A stretch of 64,000 bases of DNA from Parabacteroides sp. (lineage in GTDB: Bacteria; Bacteroidota; Bacteroidia; Bacteroidales; Tannerellaceae), in NCBI GenBank assembly GCA_028689545.1, contig JAQVCX010000003.1, positions 1 through 64,000 of the forward strand, in the 5' to 3' direction. The first letter of the stretch is position 1. Each line of letters opens with the position of its first letter. Below the pieces are notes generated by a model, which had not been told where the DNA came from, made no database searches, and was given only the letters and a program-made list of their open reading frames with translations. Of the stretch, positions 34,475 to 43,391 are shown piece by piece. Made by a program: the position numbers and the translations under genes.

Positions 34475-35401
34475 GTGCGTATATAGTTTCTTCCGATCAA
34501 AAATAGTCGCTCGCTTATATTTCATGGCGAAACGAATATGATCGATAAATAAAGACCGGATCGCCGGATTCTCACCTAGAGGCTTCAAATAAATATCCAC
34601 ATCGAAACCCTGCTGACGCAATCCTTTCTGCCAGAAATCCGTAACCGTGTTTTCCGTACCTCGAATCAGTACGAACATAAAAGGGATCAACTGCACACGC
34701 TTATGACCGGCTTGGCGCATTTGCTCACCCACATCCTCGATCGTAGGGAAACCCTCACGGGTTCCGGCATAATAATCTTTCATTCCCTTGGTCTGAAACA
34801 TATAGCTCAATTTCGCATAAGCCGAGTTGCTGGCATGATAAGTTCCGTGCGCCACCAGTAATTTAGCCCCCTTCTTAGACACTCCGGCAGGAGAGGAAAC
34901 CGCTTTCATCACCGCCTCGTAATCAGTGTCGTCATATAGCAAGGGATTGCCCACCCGTAAATCCTTAAACAGGCCTTTCCGCTGTTCCGCCTCTTTACGG
35001 ATCGCTTCCATCTCTACACCCTCTATAATGATAGTCGGCTGGATGATCACATGGGTAAACCCTTGATCACGCAACTCTACCAAGGCATCCGCCGGCAACT
35101 GTACCCAGACACCTTGCGCCCTCAACCGGCTCACCACGCTACGAGCGCTATAAGCCTGCCGAACCTCCACGCCCGGGAAAGCCTCCTTGACACGCTTGTT
35201 CATCACATCGAGTACTTGGGTACGAGCTTCCGGGTAAGCACTCCCGAAATGTACCATCAAGATCGCTAACTTATCTCCCTTTTCCATGCTCTCCCGGATA
35301 TCGGAAGCGTAAAACTCCCGCCCGGGTTTCGCCCATAACGAACAGGCGAGCCCAAGCAGGAGTGAACAAACAAACATGGATTGTAAAAATCTCCTATACA
35401 T
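34472..35401 (-). CDS. CbiK-family protein, diverged, periplasmic
   Basis: 309 residues with a Sec-type signal (FVCSLLLGLACSLWA, cleavage likely before KPG), so it is probably soluble in the periplasm. The CbiK fold is recognisable: ILMVHFGSAYPEARTQVL, QPTIIIEGVEMEAI, LLVAHGTYHAS and IPFMFVLIRGTENTVTDFW. Compared with its paralogue at 33309, the His of the HIIPGEE motif is Ile, and the GDHAHND motif has become RGTENTVTD, losing its histidine. Catalysis may be lost in favour of binding. It is second in a riboswitch-headed operon, 19 bases after the receptor gene. Confidence 0.85.
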   Translation of the reverse strand: MYRRFLQSMFVCSLLLGLACSLWAKPGREFYASDIRESMEKGDKLAILMVHFGSAYPEARTQVLDVMNKRVKEAFPGVEVRQAYSARSVVSRLRAQGVWVQLPADALVELRDQGFTHVIIQPTIIIEGVEMEAIRKEAEQRKGLFKDLRVGNPLLYDDTDYEAVMKAVSSPAGVSKKGAKLLVAHGTYHASNSAYAKLSYMFQTKGMKDYYAGTREGFPTIEDVGEQMRQAGHKRVQLIPFMFVLIRGTENTVTDFWQKGLRQQGFDVDIYLKPLGENPAIRSLFIDHIRFAMKYKRATIFDRKKLYTH

Positions 35402-35420
35402 TATTATATTAGTTGACTGT

Positions 35421-37604
35421 TTACTGCTTGAAACGGACCAGGAGGCTGACGTAATAGGTACGGCCCGGGGTCAATGTCGCATAATTGTAATTGAAAGGAC
35501 GATCGTCTACATAATCAAAAAGGTTCTCGATGCCTACGCCCGGTTCCAGCAAGAAATCGCCGGCTCTAAACGTATGGCTCGTATTGAGGTTCCACAAGGA
35601 ATACTTCGGCGCGTATCCATAAGAAGTAGAATAACGTTCCCCTTGGATACGTCCGTTAAAATTCACGTTCAGCTTATACTTGTTCCACGTATGAGACCAC
35701 ATAGCCGCTACCGTACCACTATGCTTGACGGTCTTATCCAAAGGCTCATCCTCATATACGTTCTTTCCATCCATGAAACTATAGCCACCATTCAAGGTAA
35801 AGCCCGCTCCCAGATAGCTATTGAAGGTTACGTTAATACCTTTGATCTTCGCTTTATCGATATTCGCGCGCATCTGTACCTCGTCATAGTCCGTACCATG
35901 AGCGGCGTTATAAGCATCCCGTTCCGACGTATCCAACATCTTATAGTTGATCATGCTACGTACGTTATTCATGAAAGCGGATACGGACAAAGAGAAATAG
36001 CGCATCGTATATTCGGCGCTCAACGTGAAGTTGTCGCTCTTCTCCGGGTCCAGATCCGGATTACCGATCGTAAGGCGAGTCGCCCCGGAGGCTTTCTTCT
36101 CCGATTCCGTATACAACTCCTTCAATTCGGGTGTACGGAAACCGGACGCATACGATCCACGGAAATTAAAACCGCCTATCTTATACAGCAAAGCCACGTT
36201 AGGAGTGGCGTAACTCTTAAAGTTCTGATGGTAAATATAGCGCAAGCCCGCATACGCCTGGAAATGCTCATTGATATTGATCTCGTCTTGCGCATAAAGA
36301 GCGGTCGTGTACATACTTTTACCCGTTATGTTATCCGTCTCGCTACTCAGCGACTCCTTGATGAACTCCGCGCCTGCCGAGAGCTTATTATACTTACCCA
36401 AACGGAAGATTCCTTTGACATTCAAGTTATGGTAATGAATCCGCTTCGTCATATCGCTCTCTCCGCTTTTCTTTCCATCAAAGAAGTCCTTATACGTACT
36501 ATGATTGTCCGACAGATAATCCGCGTTCAAGTAAGAGTTCTTATTAATCATGTACTGAGCGCCCGCCCCGTAAGTGAACGTCTCTTTCCGCAAATCATAG
36601 TTGGTCGTATTCACTTTATCCATTGGCATCGGACGATCGCTGGAACGCCCGAAGAAAGCACCCCGCGCATAAAAAGACAAACGATCCGTAGCGTCGTACG
36701 TGAAACGCTGGTTGACCACGTTCCGGTGGAATCCCTCGGACGCTTGCTTATTGGTAGAGACCAGCTCCCCTTTGCTCTCCGTATAGGGATTCAATTGCCA
36801 ACCATCGGCCCGTTGATATTGATAAGAAGTATACGAACCGAACTTCCCGACATTCACGTCCGCATTGACCGATTGCAAGAATTGGTTCTTGCTACCATAA
36901 CGGCTATTGCTCGTCACGTTCACCTTATTGCGGGAATCATCCGTGATGATATTGATAACGCCGGCTATCGCGTCGCTACCATACAAAGCGGAAGCCGCCC
37001 CGTTCAATATCTCTACCCGCTTCACGTTAGACATATCGATACGGGAATAGGTGTCATCGCCGGCCAAACGCTTGCCGTTTTCCAAGATAACCACGTATTT
37101 CTCCGTCAATCCGTTCATGTTCATCGTAGCGCCCTGTCCGTTTTCCATAAATACGATACTCGGATTCAGCTTGGTCATCGCGTCCTGGAAATTGGTTACG
37201 CTCGCCTCTTTCAAGTCTTTTCCCGTAAGCACTTTCACGGGAATAGGGGAATTACTCATACGACGGTGCGAACCGGTACCGGTCACCACCACCTGGTCGA
37301 TATTCACATACTTTTCTCTCAGCCTAATAACGACATCTTTTTCCGAGTGATCCGTTTGATACACACCCTGCTCATAGCCTAGGTAAGTCACACGGATACG
37401 ATGGCTACCATCGGGAAGGTTCAACTCAAACTTCCCGCCGGCATCCGTAGTCGTACCATTTAATGATTCCGACACACGGATATTCGCGCCCGGGATCGGC
37501 TCATTACTATCATCCACGACTTTACCCTGTAAACGTACCTGCGCAAAGGATACGCTTATCGCACAACTTACCGCTAAAGCCGCGCACAAACACTTTCTTC
37601 TCAT
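35421..37604 (-). CDS. TonB-dependent receptor with N-terminal carboxypeptidase-regulatory-like domain
   Basis: 727 residues: a signal peptide, then a CarboxypepD_reg-like domain (RLQGKVVDDSNEPIPGANI, then DGSHRIRVTYLGYEQG), then plug and barrel (VDQVVVTGTGSHRR-like TonB box region, EILNGAASALYGSDAIAGVINI). The plug resembles that of the receptor at 31223-33286, but that protein lacks the N-terminal extension. It forms a minus-strand operon with the diverged CbiK-like gene under cobalamin riboswitch 3. The 668-codon open frame on the opposite strand is a codon-usage shadow. Confidence 0.9.
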   Translation of the reverse strand: MRRKCLCAALAVSCAISVSFAQVRLQGKVVDDSNEPIPGANIRVSESLNGTTTDAGGKFELNLPDGSHRIRVTYLGYEQGVYQTDHSEKDVVIRLREKYVNIDQVVVTGTGSHRRMSNSPIPVKVLTGKDLKEASVTNFQDAMTKLNPSIVFMENGQGATMNMNGLTEKYVVILENGKRLAGDDTYSRIDMSNVKRVEILNGAASALYGSDAIAGVINIITDDSRNKVNVTSNSRYGSKNQFLQSVNADVNVGKFGSYTSYQYQRADGWQLNPYTESKGELVSTNKQASEGFHRNVVNQRFTYDATDRLSFYARGAFFGRSSDRPMPMDKVNTTNYDLRKETFTYGAGAQYMINKNSYLNADYLSDNHSTYKDFFDGKKSGESDMTKRIHYHNLNVKGIFRLGKYNKLSAGAEFIKESLSSETDNITGKSMYTTALYAQDEININEHFQAYAGLRYIYHQNFKSYATPNVALLYKIGGFNFRGSYASGFRTPELKELYTESEKKASGATRLTIGNPDLDPEKSDNFTLSAEYTMRYFSLSVSAFMNNVRSMINYKMLDTSERDAYNAAHGTDYDEVQMRANIDKAKIKGINVTFNSYLGAGFTLNGGYSFMDGKNVYEDEPLDKTVKHSGTVAAMWSHTWNKYKLNVNFNGRIQGERYSTSYGYAPKYSLWNLNTSHTFRAGDFLLEPGVGIENLFDYVDDRPFNYNYATLTPGRTYYVSLLVRFKQ

Positions 37605-37668
37605 AAACGATTTATTATTATGTATATTTCCGCTTTCCTGACCCCGAGAAAAACAGCAATAAAAGCGT

Positions 37669-37840
37669 TTGGCAGGTTTCCTGACTTACCTCTTAGAAAA
37701 CGGCCTTCCCGTCTTTCACCGACAGTGGCATAAGAAATGTTTTCTACTTTACAAAGGCTTACAGTAGCGGGCACTGCTCCGGATTCGCACCGGATTCCCT
37801 CTTTATGACAAAACCGGATGGTTGTACGTCATCACCAAAA
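37669..37840 (-). promoter_or_regulatory. Cobalamin riboswitch 3 (receptor / diverged CbiK-like operon)
   Basis: On the minus strand: agagggaatccggtgcgaat, then gagcagtgcccgctactgtaa, gccactgtcgg, gggaaggc and the B12 box agtcaggaaacctgccaa (37669-37686). A TACTTTTG -7 element at 37847-37854 (minus) places the transcript start at about 37840. Confidence 0.93.
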
Positions 37841-37846
37841 CGGAGG

Positions 37847-37854
37847 CAAAAGTA
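37847..37854 (-). promoter_or_regulatory. -7 element of cobalamin riboswitch 3
   Basis: TACTTTTG on the minus strand matches TAnnTTTG immediately upstream of the aptamer. Confidence 0.6.
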
Positions 37855-38012
37855 TGAATTATTTTATATAAACAAAAATATATATCGACTTATGTATTTT
37901 AAAAGCCTTACAAAGAGAATCTTGTAATACATATAAGTACGAAAGAGAAAAGAAGAATAACCGAACAAAGAAGAAAGTTTCCTAAAACAATTCTCAATAC
38001 ATTGCATATAAA

Positions 38013-38034
38013 CTGATTAACATTATTTAATCAG
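38013..38034. promoter_or_regulatory. Palindromic operator-like site upstream of nrdD
   Basis: ctgattaa, 6 bases, ttaatcag: a perfect 8-6-8 palindrome, about 42 bases upstream of the putative -7 element (TACCTTCG at 38076-38083). Position and symmetry suit a dimeric regulator, perhaps an anaerobic CRP/FNR-type factor; the identity is inferred. Confidence 0.45.
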
Positions 38035-38115
38035 CATAAAGTTTTCCAAAAAGAAAATCATCCAGAGTAATGAGATACCTTCGCGCCTATAATCAATCAC
38101 AAATTAATCGACATC

Positions 38116-40323
38116 ATGATACAGACAATTGTTAAACGAGACGGGCGTATCGTTGGCTTCAACGAGGAGAAGATAGCTACCGCTATCCGCAAGGCCATGT
38201 TGCATACAGACAAGGGAGAGGACATGCAACTGATCCGCCAGATCACAGACCATATCTCTTTCAAGGGAGAACCTCAAATGACCGTAGAGGCTATTCAAGA
38301 TGCCGTGGAATTGGAGCTGATGGCCAGTAGCCGGAAGGATGTAGCGCAGAAATATATCGCTTACCGCAATCAGCGAAGCGTAGCCCGCAAGGCGAAAACA
38401 CGGGATATGTTCTTGGAGATTATCAATATCAAATCCAACGATATCACCCGTGAGAACGCGAACATGAACGCCGATACACCCGCCGGCATGATGATGAAAT
38501 TCTCCAGCGAGACCACCAAGCCGTTTGTCGATGACTATTTATTGAGCGAGGAGGTCAAGGAAGCCTTGTCTAACAACTATCTCCATATTCATGATAAAGA
38601 TTATTATCCGACTAAAAGCTTGACTTGCGTACAACACCCGCTGGATCACATCCTGAAACACGGTTTCTCCGCCGGCCATGGCGAATCACGCCCGGCCAAA
38701 CGGATCGAGACCGCCAGCATCCTTGGCTGTATCTCCCTGGAGACCGCCCAAAACGAGATGCATGGCGGACAGGCGATACCGGCGTTCGACTTCTACCTCG
38801 CCCCTTACGTACGTAACAGCTTTATCGAGGAAGTAAAGACCCTAGAGGATTTATACGGACAAGACTTCTCCCACTTATACAATAAGCCTATCGACGATTT
38901 CCTGACACAGACCTTGGATGGATTAAGCGGCGATAAACGCGTCATGCAACATGCCATCAACCGCACGGTAAGCCGTGTACACCAATCGATGGAGGCTTTT
39001 ATCCATAATATGAACACGATCCATTCCCGCGGGGGCAACCAGGTGGTATTCAGCTCCATCAATTATGGGACCGATACCTCGGCGGAAGGTCGTTGCATCA
39101 TCCGGGAGTTATTAAAAAGCACGTACAGAGGCGTAGGCAACGGCGAGACCGCTATCTTCCCGATCCAGATATGGAAAAAGAAACGAGGCGTAAGCTATCT
39201 GCCGGAAGACCGCAACTACGATCTTTACCAACTGGCTTGCAAGGTCACCGCCCGTCGCTTCTTCCCGAACTTCTTGAATCTTGACGCCACCTTCAACCAA
39301 AGCGAGAATTGGAAAGCGGACGATCCCGAGCGCTATATCCACGAGGTAGCTACCATGGGATGCCGTACCCGTGTATTCGAGAATCGTTTCGGGCCGAAGA
39401 CTTCTATCGGACGAGGTAATATCTCTTTCTCCACGATCAATATCGTGCGATTGGCTATCGAGTGCATGCGGGTGGAGAAGCAGGAAGAGCGCATCGCCCT
39501 GTTTTTCGCCAAACTAGATCAGATGCTGGAGCTTACGGCTCGTCAGTTGCATGAGCGTATGGAGTTCCAGAAGACCGCTTATGCGAAGCAATTCCCCTTG
39601 CTGATGTCTTCCTTGTGGTTGGGTTCGGAGAAGTTGAGCCCCAACGACTCGATCGCCCCGGTTATCAACCAAGGTACCTTGGGTATCGGCTTTATCGGAC
39701 TGGCCGAATGCTTGGTGGCCCTTACCGGCAAGCATCATGGCGAAGACGAGGATTCGCAGGCCTTGGGCGTAAGGATCGTTACGTATATGCGGGATTGCGC
39801 CAACCAATTCTCCGATCGATACCAACACAATTATAGCGTATTGGCGACTCCGGCCGAAGGTTTGTCCGGCAAGTTCACGGGAAGAGATCGTGAGGAATTC
39901 GGATCGCTTCCGGGCATCACGGATCGGGATTATTACACGAACTCTAATCACGTCCCGGTCTATTATAAGTGCAGCGCCCGTCATAAGGCCGAAGTGGAAG
40001 CTCCTTATCATGACCTGACCCGGGGCGGCCATATCTTCTACGTGGAGATGGATGGCGACGCTACCCATAACCCCGAAGCGATCATGCGTGTCGTGGATAT
40101 GATGGATAAATACAATATCGGATACGGTTCCGTGAACCATAACCGAAACCGTTGCCTGGATTGTGGCTACGAGAACTCCACCCCGAATCTGGAAGCCTGC
40201 CCCAAATGCGGCAGCAAGCATCTGGATAAGCTGCAACGCATCACCGGTTATCTGGTAGGAACCACCGACCGCTGGAACAAGGCCAAGCTATCCGAGCTAA
40301 ACGACCGCGTGACCCACAACTAA
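38116..40323 (+). CDS. nrdD: Anaerobic ribonucleoside-triphosphate reductase
   Basis: A 735-residue class III reductase that makes deoxynucleotides without oxygen in the cytoplasm. The N-terminal ATP cone (TIVKRDGRIVGFNEEKIATAI) mediates allosteric control. The C terminus carries the zinc site CLDCGY...CPKCGS and the glycyl-radical loop RITGYLVG. It is activated by NrdG, encoded 34 bases downstream. An oxygen-independent enzyme fits an obligate anaerobe. The gene is complete. Confidence 0.97.
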   Translation: MIQTIVKRDGRIVGFNEEKIATAIRKAMLHTDKGEDMQLIRQITDHISFKGEPQMTVEAIQDAVELELMASSRKDVAQKYIAYRNQRSVARKAKTRDMFLEIINIKSNDITRENANMNADTPAGMMMKFSSETTKPFVDDYLLSEEVKEALSNNYLHIHDKDYYPTKSLTCVQHPLDHILKHGFSAGHGESRPAKRIETASILGCISLETAQNEMHGGQAIPAFDFYLAPYVRNSFIEEVKTLEDLYGQDFSHLYNKPIDDFLTQTLDGLSGDKRVMQHAINRTVSRVHQSMEAFIHNMNTIHSRGGNQVVFSSINYGTDTSAEGRCIIRELLKSTYRGVGNGETAIFPIQIWKKKRGVSYLPEDRNYDLYQLACKVTARRFFPNFLNLDATFNQSENWKADDPERYIHEVATMGCRTRVFENRFGPKTSIGRGNISFSTINIVRLAIECMRVEKQEERIALFFAKLDQMLELTARQLHERMEFQKTAYAKQFPLLMSSLWLGSEKLSPNDSIAPVINQGTLGIGFIGLAECLVALTGKHHGEDEDSQALGVRIVTYMRDCANQFSDRYQHNYSVLATPAEGLSGKFTGRDREEFGSLPGITDRDYYTNSNHVPVYYKCSARHKAEVEAPYHDLTRGGHIFYVEMDGDATHNPEAIMRVVDMMDKYNIGYGSVNHNRNRCLDCGYENSTPNLEACPKCGSKHLDKLQRITGYLVGTTDRWNKAKLSELNDRVTHN

Positions 40324-40351
40324 CTGTCAACTATCAACTGTCAACTATCAA
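40324..40351 (+). repeat. Four tandem heptamers between nrdD and nrdG
   Basis: ctgtcaa, ctatcaa, ctgtcaa, ctatcaa in perfect register (a 14-base unit twice), followed by ctaatca. They fill nearly the entire 34-base gap between the nrdD stop and the nrdG ATG, where the ribosome-binding region would be. Confidence 0.85.
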
Positions 40352-40357
40352 CTAATC

Positions 40358-40858
40358 ATGTTGTCTATCATAGATATCATCGAAGATACCACCGTAGACG
40401 GTCCGGGATTCCGGACCGCCATCTACGCGGCGGGTTGCCCGAACCAATGCCCGGGTTGCCATAACCCCGAATCGTGGGACATCCATAAAGGGAAGAAAGT
40501 AAGAACGGAAGAGATCGTGGAGAAAGTATTGGCCGACGAGTTCGCCAACGTCACCTTCAGCGGTGGAGACCCCATGTTCCAGCCCGAAGGTTTCACCGAG
40601 GTGGCCAAGGCGATCAAGGACAAAAGCCGGAAGACGATCTGGTGCTACACGGGATATAAATTCGAGGACCTCATCCAAAACCCGGCGCAAGCCGCCTTAT
40701 TGTCTTACATCGACGTATTGGTGGACGGCCGCTACAAGCAAGCCCTCCGAGACGAAAGCCTTCTATTCCGTGGAAGCAGCAACCAGCGGCTGATCGACGT
40801 ACAAGCCTCTCTAAATCAAAAGAAAGTCGTAACGTATCAGTACGACCCTTTCCTTTAA
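40358..40858 (+). CDS. nrdG: Anaerobic ribonucleotide reductase activating protein (radical SAM)
   Basis: A 166-residue radical-SAM activase. The cluster motif CPNQCPGC supplies CX3CX2C at residues 27, 31 and 34, followed by HNPESWD; FSGGDPMFQPEGF is the SAM-binding GGDP-type motif. It generates the glycyl radical on NrdD. It is translated from the same operon, with the heptamer repeat as intergenic linker. Confidence 0.96.
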   Translation: MLSIIDIIEDTTVDGPGFRTAIYAAGCPNQCPGCHNPESWDIHKGKKVRTEEIVEKVLADEFANVTFSGGDPMFQPEGFTEVAKAIKDKSRKTIWCYTGYKFEDLIQNPAQAALLSYIDVLVDGRYKQALRDESLLFRGSSNQRLIDVQASLNQKKVVTYQYDPFL

Positions 40859-40950
40859 GGCACGCACATACATAGATTCTTGTACGGAACAAGGAATAAA
40901 CATCCGCCCTCTTACCCATAAAGAGAATCACATCAGTATCTATCTTATAA

Positions 40951-41033
40951 ATCACGACGTGGTCTGTACAGATCACGCCATGGTTTATACAGACCACGAC
41001 GTGAATTGTACAGACCACGTCGTGATCTGTACA
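40951..41033. repeat. Intergenic nested inverted-repeat cluster C
   Basis: A perfect 20-bp inverted repeat (40951-40970 and 41007-41026) interleaves with a second perfect 13-bp inverted repeat (40965-40977 and 41021-41033). Between them lies a further degenerate copy (40971-41006), so roughly four copies of a tgtacagaccacgtcgtga-like unit alternate in orientation. It follows nrdG and precedes riboswitch 4. Confidence 0.85.
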
Positions 41034-41115
41034 ATAGAAGTATATCCGACGAAGAATATAGAAGCATCCAAATAATTATTCTTACTGAAGTAAGACGGAT
41101 ATTAACTTGATTTCA

Positions 41116-41123
41116 TATCTTTG
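41116..41123 (+). promoter_or_regulatory. -7 element of cobalamin riboswitch 4
   Basis: TATCTTTG matches TAnnTTTG, with the predicted transcript start at about 41130. Confidence 0.65.
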
Positions 41124-41129
41124 CCTCGA

Positions 41130-41350
41130 ATTGGTTTCGTACGCTCGTTCGGGCATACGGATTAAAAGGGAATCAGGTGTAAATCCTGAACAGTCCCGTT
41201 GCTGTGAAGCTCTATTTCAAACATTCCGGAAACACTTTCGCCACTGGTATATAAGGATATATACCGGGAAGGCTTTCGGGATGGGAGTCAGTCAGAAGAC
41301 CTGCCAATTAGGGAGAAGTCGTTCGCGAGGACAGAGCGGCTTGGTACGAA
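41130..41350 (+). promoter_or_regulatory. Cobalamin riboswitch 4 (second btuB-btuG operon)
   Basis: Core: taaaagggaatcaggtgtaa, then aacagtcccgttgctgtgaa, gccactgg, gggaaggc and the B12 box agtcagaagacctgccaa (41290-41307). The segment after the box contains ggtacgaat, which can pair with the attggtttcgtac stretch at the 5' end. Its 5' half is almost the same as that of riboswitch 5. Confidence 0.94.
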
Positions 41351-41375
41351 TCATTTTCTAAACAGGTTTTAAATA

Positions 41376-43391
41376 ATGGCGTTATCCTTTGCTAGAAAGG
41401 GGTACCTCGCTGGCGTATTATCTATGCTGGCGATAGGTATGTCCCACGGACAAAGCAAACTCGACTCTATCCAGCACTTGGACGAAGTTACGGTCACAGC
41501 CCGGAGTTTCAGCTTTAAAGAGGTAATTCCTTCCCAAAAACTATCGGGAAAAGAATTACAGAATTTGAACAGTCACACGGTAGCGGATGCCTTACGCTAC
41601 TTCTCGGGTGTCCAGCTGAAAGACTATGGGGGCGTAGGAGGTATCAAGACCGTAAATATCCGGAGTATGGGAACGAACCACATGGGTGTCTTCTACGACG
41701 GCATCGAATTGAGCAACGCGCAAAACGGACAAGTAGACCTCGGGATGTATTCCTTGGACAATATCGAGGAGATCTCTTTATACAATGGCCAGAAGAGCGA
41801 CATCTTCCAGTCCGCTAAAGATTTCGGCGCGGCCGGCACGCTTTATCTGCGTTCCCGTCGCCCTCGTTTCAAAGAAGGGAAAACGACGAATATCCGAGCC
41901 ACGATGAAAGTAGGCTCCTTCGACGTTATCAATCCCTCGGCCCTGTTCGAATATAAGATATCGGAAAACGTAGCCGCCTCTTTCAGCGCCGAATGGTTAA
42001 GCGGAAGCGGTAAATACAAATTCCGTTACCGCCGTATCAACCCCGCCGGAGAGATCGCTTACGATACGACCGCCGTCCGGGAAAACGGGGACATCAACGC
42101 CACCCGCCTAGAGGCCGGGCTGTATGGTAAGATGAGCGACGGCACTTGGAATCTTAAGTTCTACAACTACAATTCCGAACGAGGCATCCCGGGAGCCATC
42201 GTAAACAACGTATGGAGACGTGGCGAACGGGTATGGGACATGAACTCTTTCATGCAAGGCTCCTACATCAAAGAAATCAACAGCAAATTCAAGACACAGG
42301 TCAACGCAAAATACGCCTTCTACCGTACGCATTATGTGAACAACGACGACAAGCTGATTCATGTAGACAACCTGTATAAGCAACGAGAGATTTACCTATC
42401 CTCCGCGAACGTCTATTCCATCCTCTCGAACTGGGACGTATCCGCTTCTTACGACTTGCAATGGAACAAGATGAACGCCGACATGTATGGATTCGTCTAC
42501 CCGGAACGCTTCACCAACCTCCTTTCGGTCGCCACGGCGCTCCGGTTAGGGAAAGTGAAATTGCAGACCAGCGGACTGGCCACCTTTATCAACGACCGTG
42601 TAAAGGAAGGCCCCGCGCCCGAAGCCCGGCAAATCCTTACACCCGCCGTGTTCGCCTCGTATAAGCCGTTCGAGAAACACGACTTTAATGTACGCGCTTT
42701 CTATAAACGGATCTTCCGCATGCCTACCTTCAACGATTTATATTACGCCGATATGGGAAACTCCAAATTAAACCCGGAATACGTAACCCAATATGACGCC
42801 GGCTTCGCTTACGCGAAAACGTGGGAGAACCATCTTTTCTATCGCTTCAAGATACAGGCGGATGGTTATTACAACAAAGTGAAAGATAAGATCATCGCTT
42901 ACCCCAAAGGCCAGCAATTCCGCTGGACGATGCTGAATTTGGGTAAGGTAGAAATCAAAGGCATAGATGTCAGCGCGGAGACGACCGTCAATCCTGCAAA
43001 AGATCTATTCGTCACGTTGCGCGTACAATACACCTATCAAAAGGCCCAAGACTTCACGGATCCCTCGGATACCTATTACGGCGACCAGATCCCTTATATC
43101 CCTTGGCACAGCGGTTCCGCCATCGCGCAAGCCTCCTTCAAGGGATGGAACCTCAACTACAGCTTTATCTATGTGGGAGAGCGGTATAACCAGCAAGAGA
43201 ATATCAAGTATAATTATACGCAACCTTGGTACACCAGCGATATCTCCTTGTCGAAAGATCTGAAATTCAAATTCGGGCTTATCAAGGCCGCCGTAGAGGT
43301 AAACAACCTGTTAAGCCAAGATTACGACGTGATCTTGAACTATCCGATGCCGAAGCGGAATTACAAAGTATCTTTAACCATCGAGCTATGA
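41376..43391 (+). CDS. btuB: TonB-dependent cobalamin receptor, BtuB-like (second copy)
   Basis: 671 residues with signal peptide (LAIGMSHGQS). The plug (DALRYFSGVQLKDYGGVGG, then IKTVNIRSMGTNHMGVFYDG) closely resembles that of the receptor at 21069-23078, so both belong to one BtuB-like subfamily. The barrel ends YKVSLTIEL. It is directly behind cobalamin riboswitch 4, and its stop overlaps the ATG of the BtuG-like gene (ATGA), giving tight coupling of channel and cap. Confidence 0.92.
   Translation: MALSFARKGYLAGVLSMLAIGMSHGQSKLDSIQHLDEVTVTARSFSFKEVIPSQKLSGKELQNLNSHTVADALRYFSGVQLKDYGGVGGIKTVNIRSMGTNHMGVFYDGIELSNAQNGQVDLGMYSLDNIEEISLYNGQKSDIFQSAKDFGAAGTLYLRSRRPRFKEGKTTNIRATMKVGSFDVINPSALFEYKISENVAASFSAEWLSGSGKYKFRYRRINPAGEIAYDTTAVRENGDINATRLEAGLYGKMSDGTWNLKFYNYNSERGIPGAIVNNVWRRGERVWDMNSFMQGSYIKEINSKFKTQVNAKYAFYRTHYVNNDDKLIHVDNLYKQREIYLSSANVYSILSNWDVSASYDLQWNKMNADMYGFVYPERFTNLLSVATALRLGKVKLQTSGLATFINDRVKEGPAPEARQILTPAVFASYKPFEKHDFNVRAFYKRIFRMPTFNDLYYADMGNSKLNPEYVTQYDAGFAYAKTWENHLFYRFKIQADGYYNKVKDKIIAYPKGQQFRWTMLNLGKVEIKGIDVSAETTVNPAKDLFVTLRVQYTYQKAQDFTDPSDTYYGDQIPYIPWHSGSAIAQASFKGWNLNYSFIYVGERYNQQENIKYNYTQPWYTSDISLSKDLKFKFGLIKAAVEVNNLLSQDYDVILNYPMPKRNYKVSLTIEL

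Noticed and set aside
35376-37382. A 668-codon open frame on the plus strand
   Set aside because: It lies almost wholly opposite the TonB receptor 35421-37604, whose plug and barrel motifs are unmistakable. The antisense translation is rich in Ile/Arg/His with no domain, typical of a codon-usage shadow.
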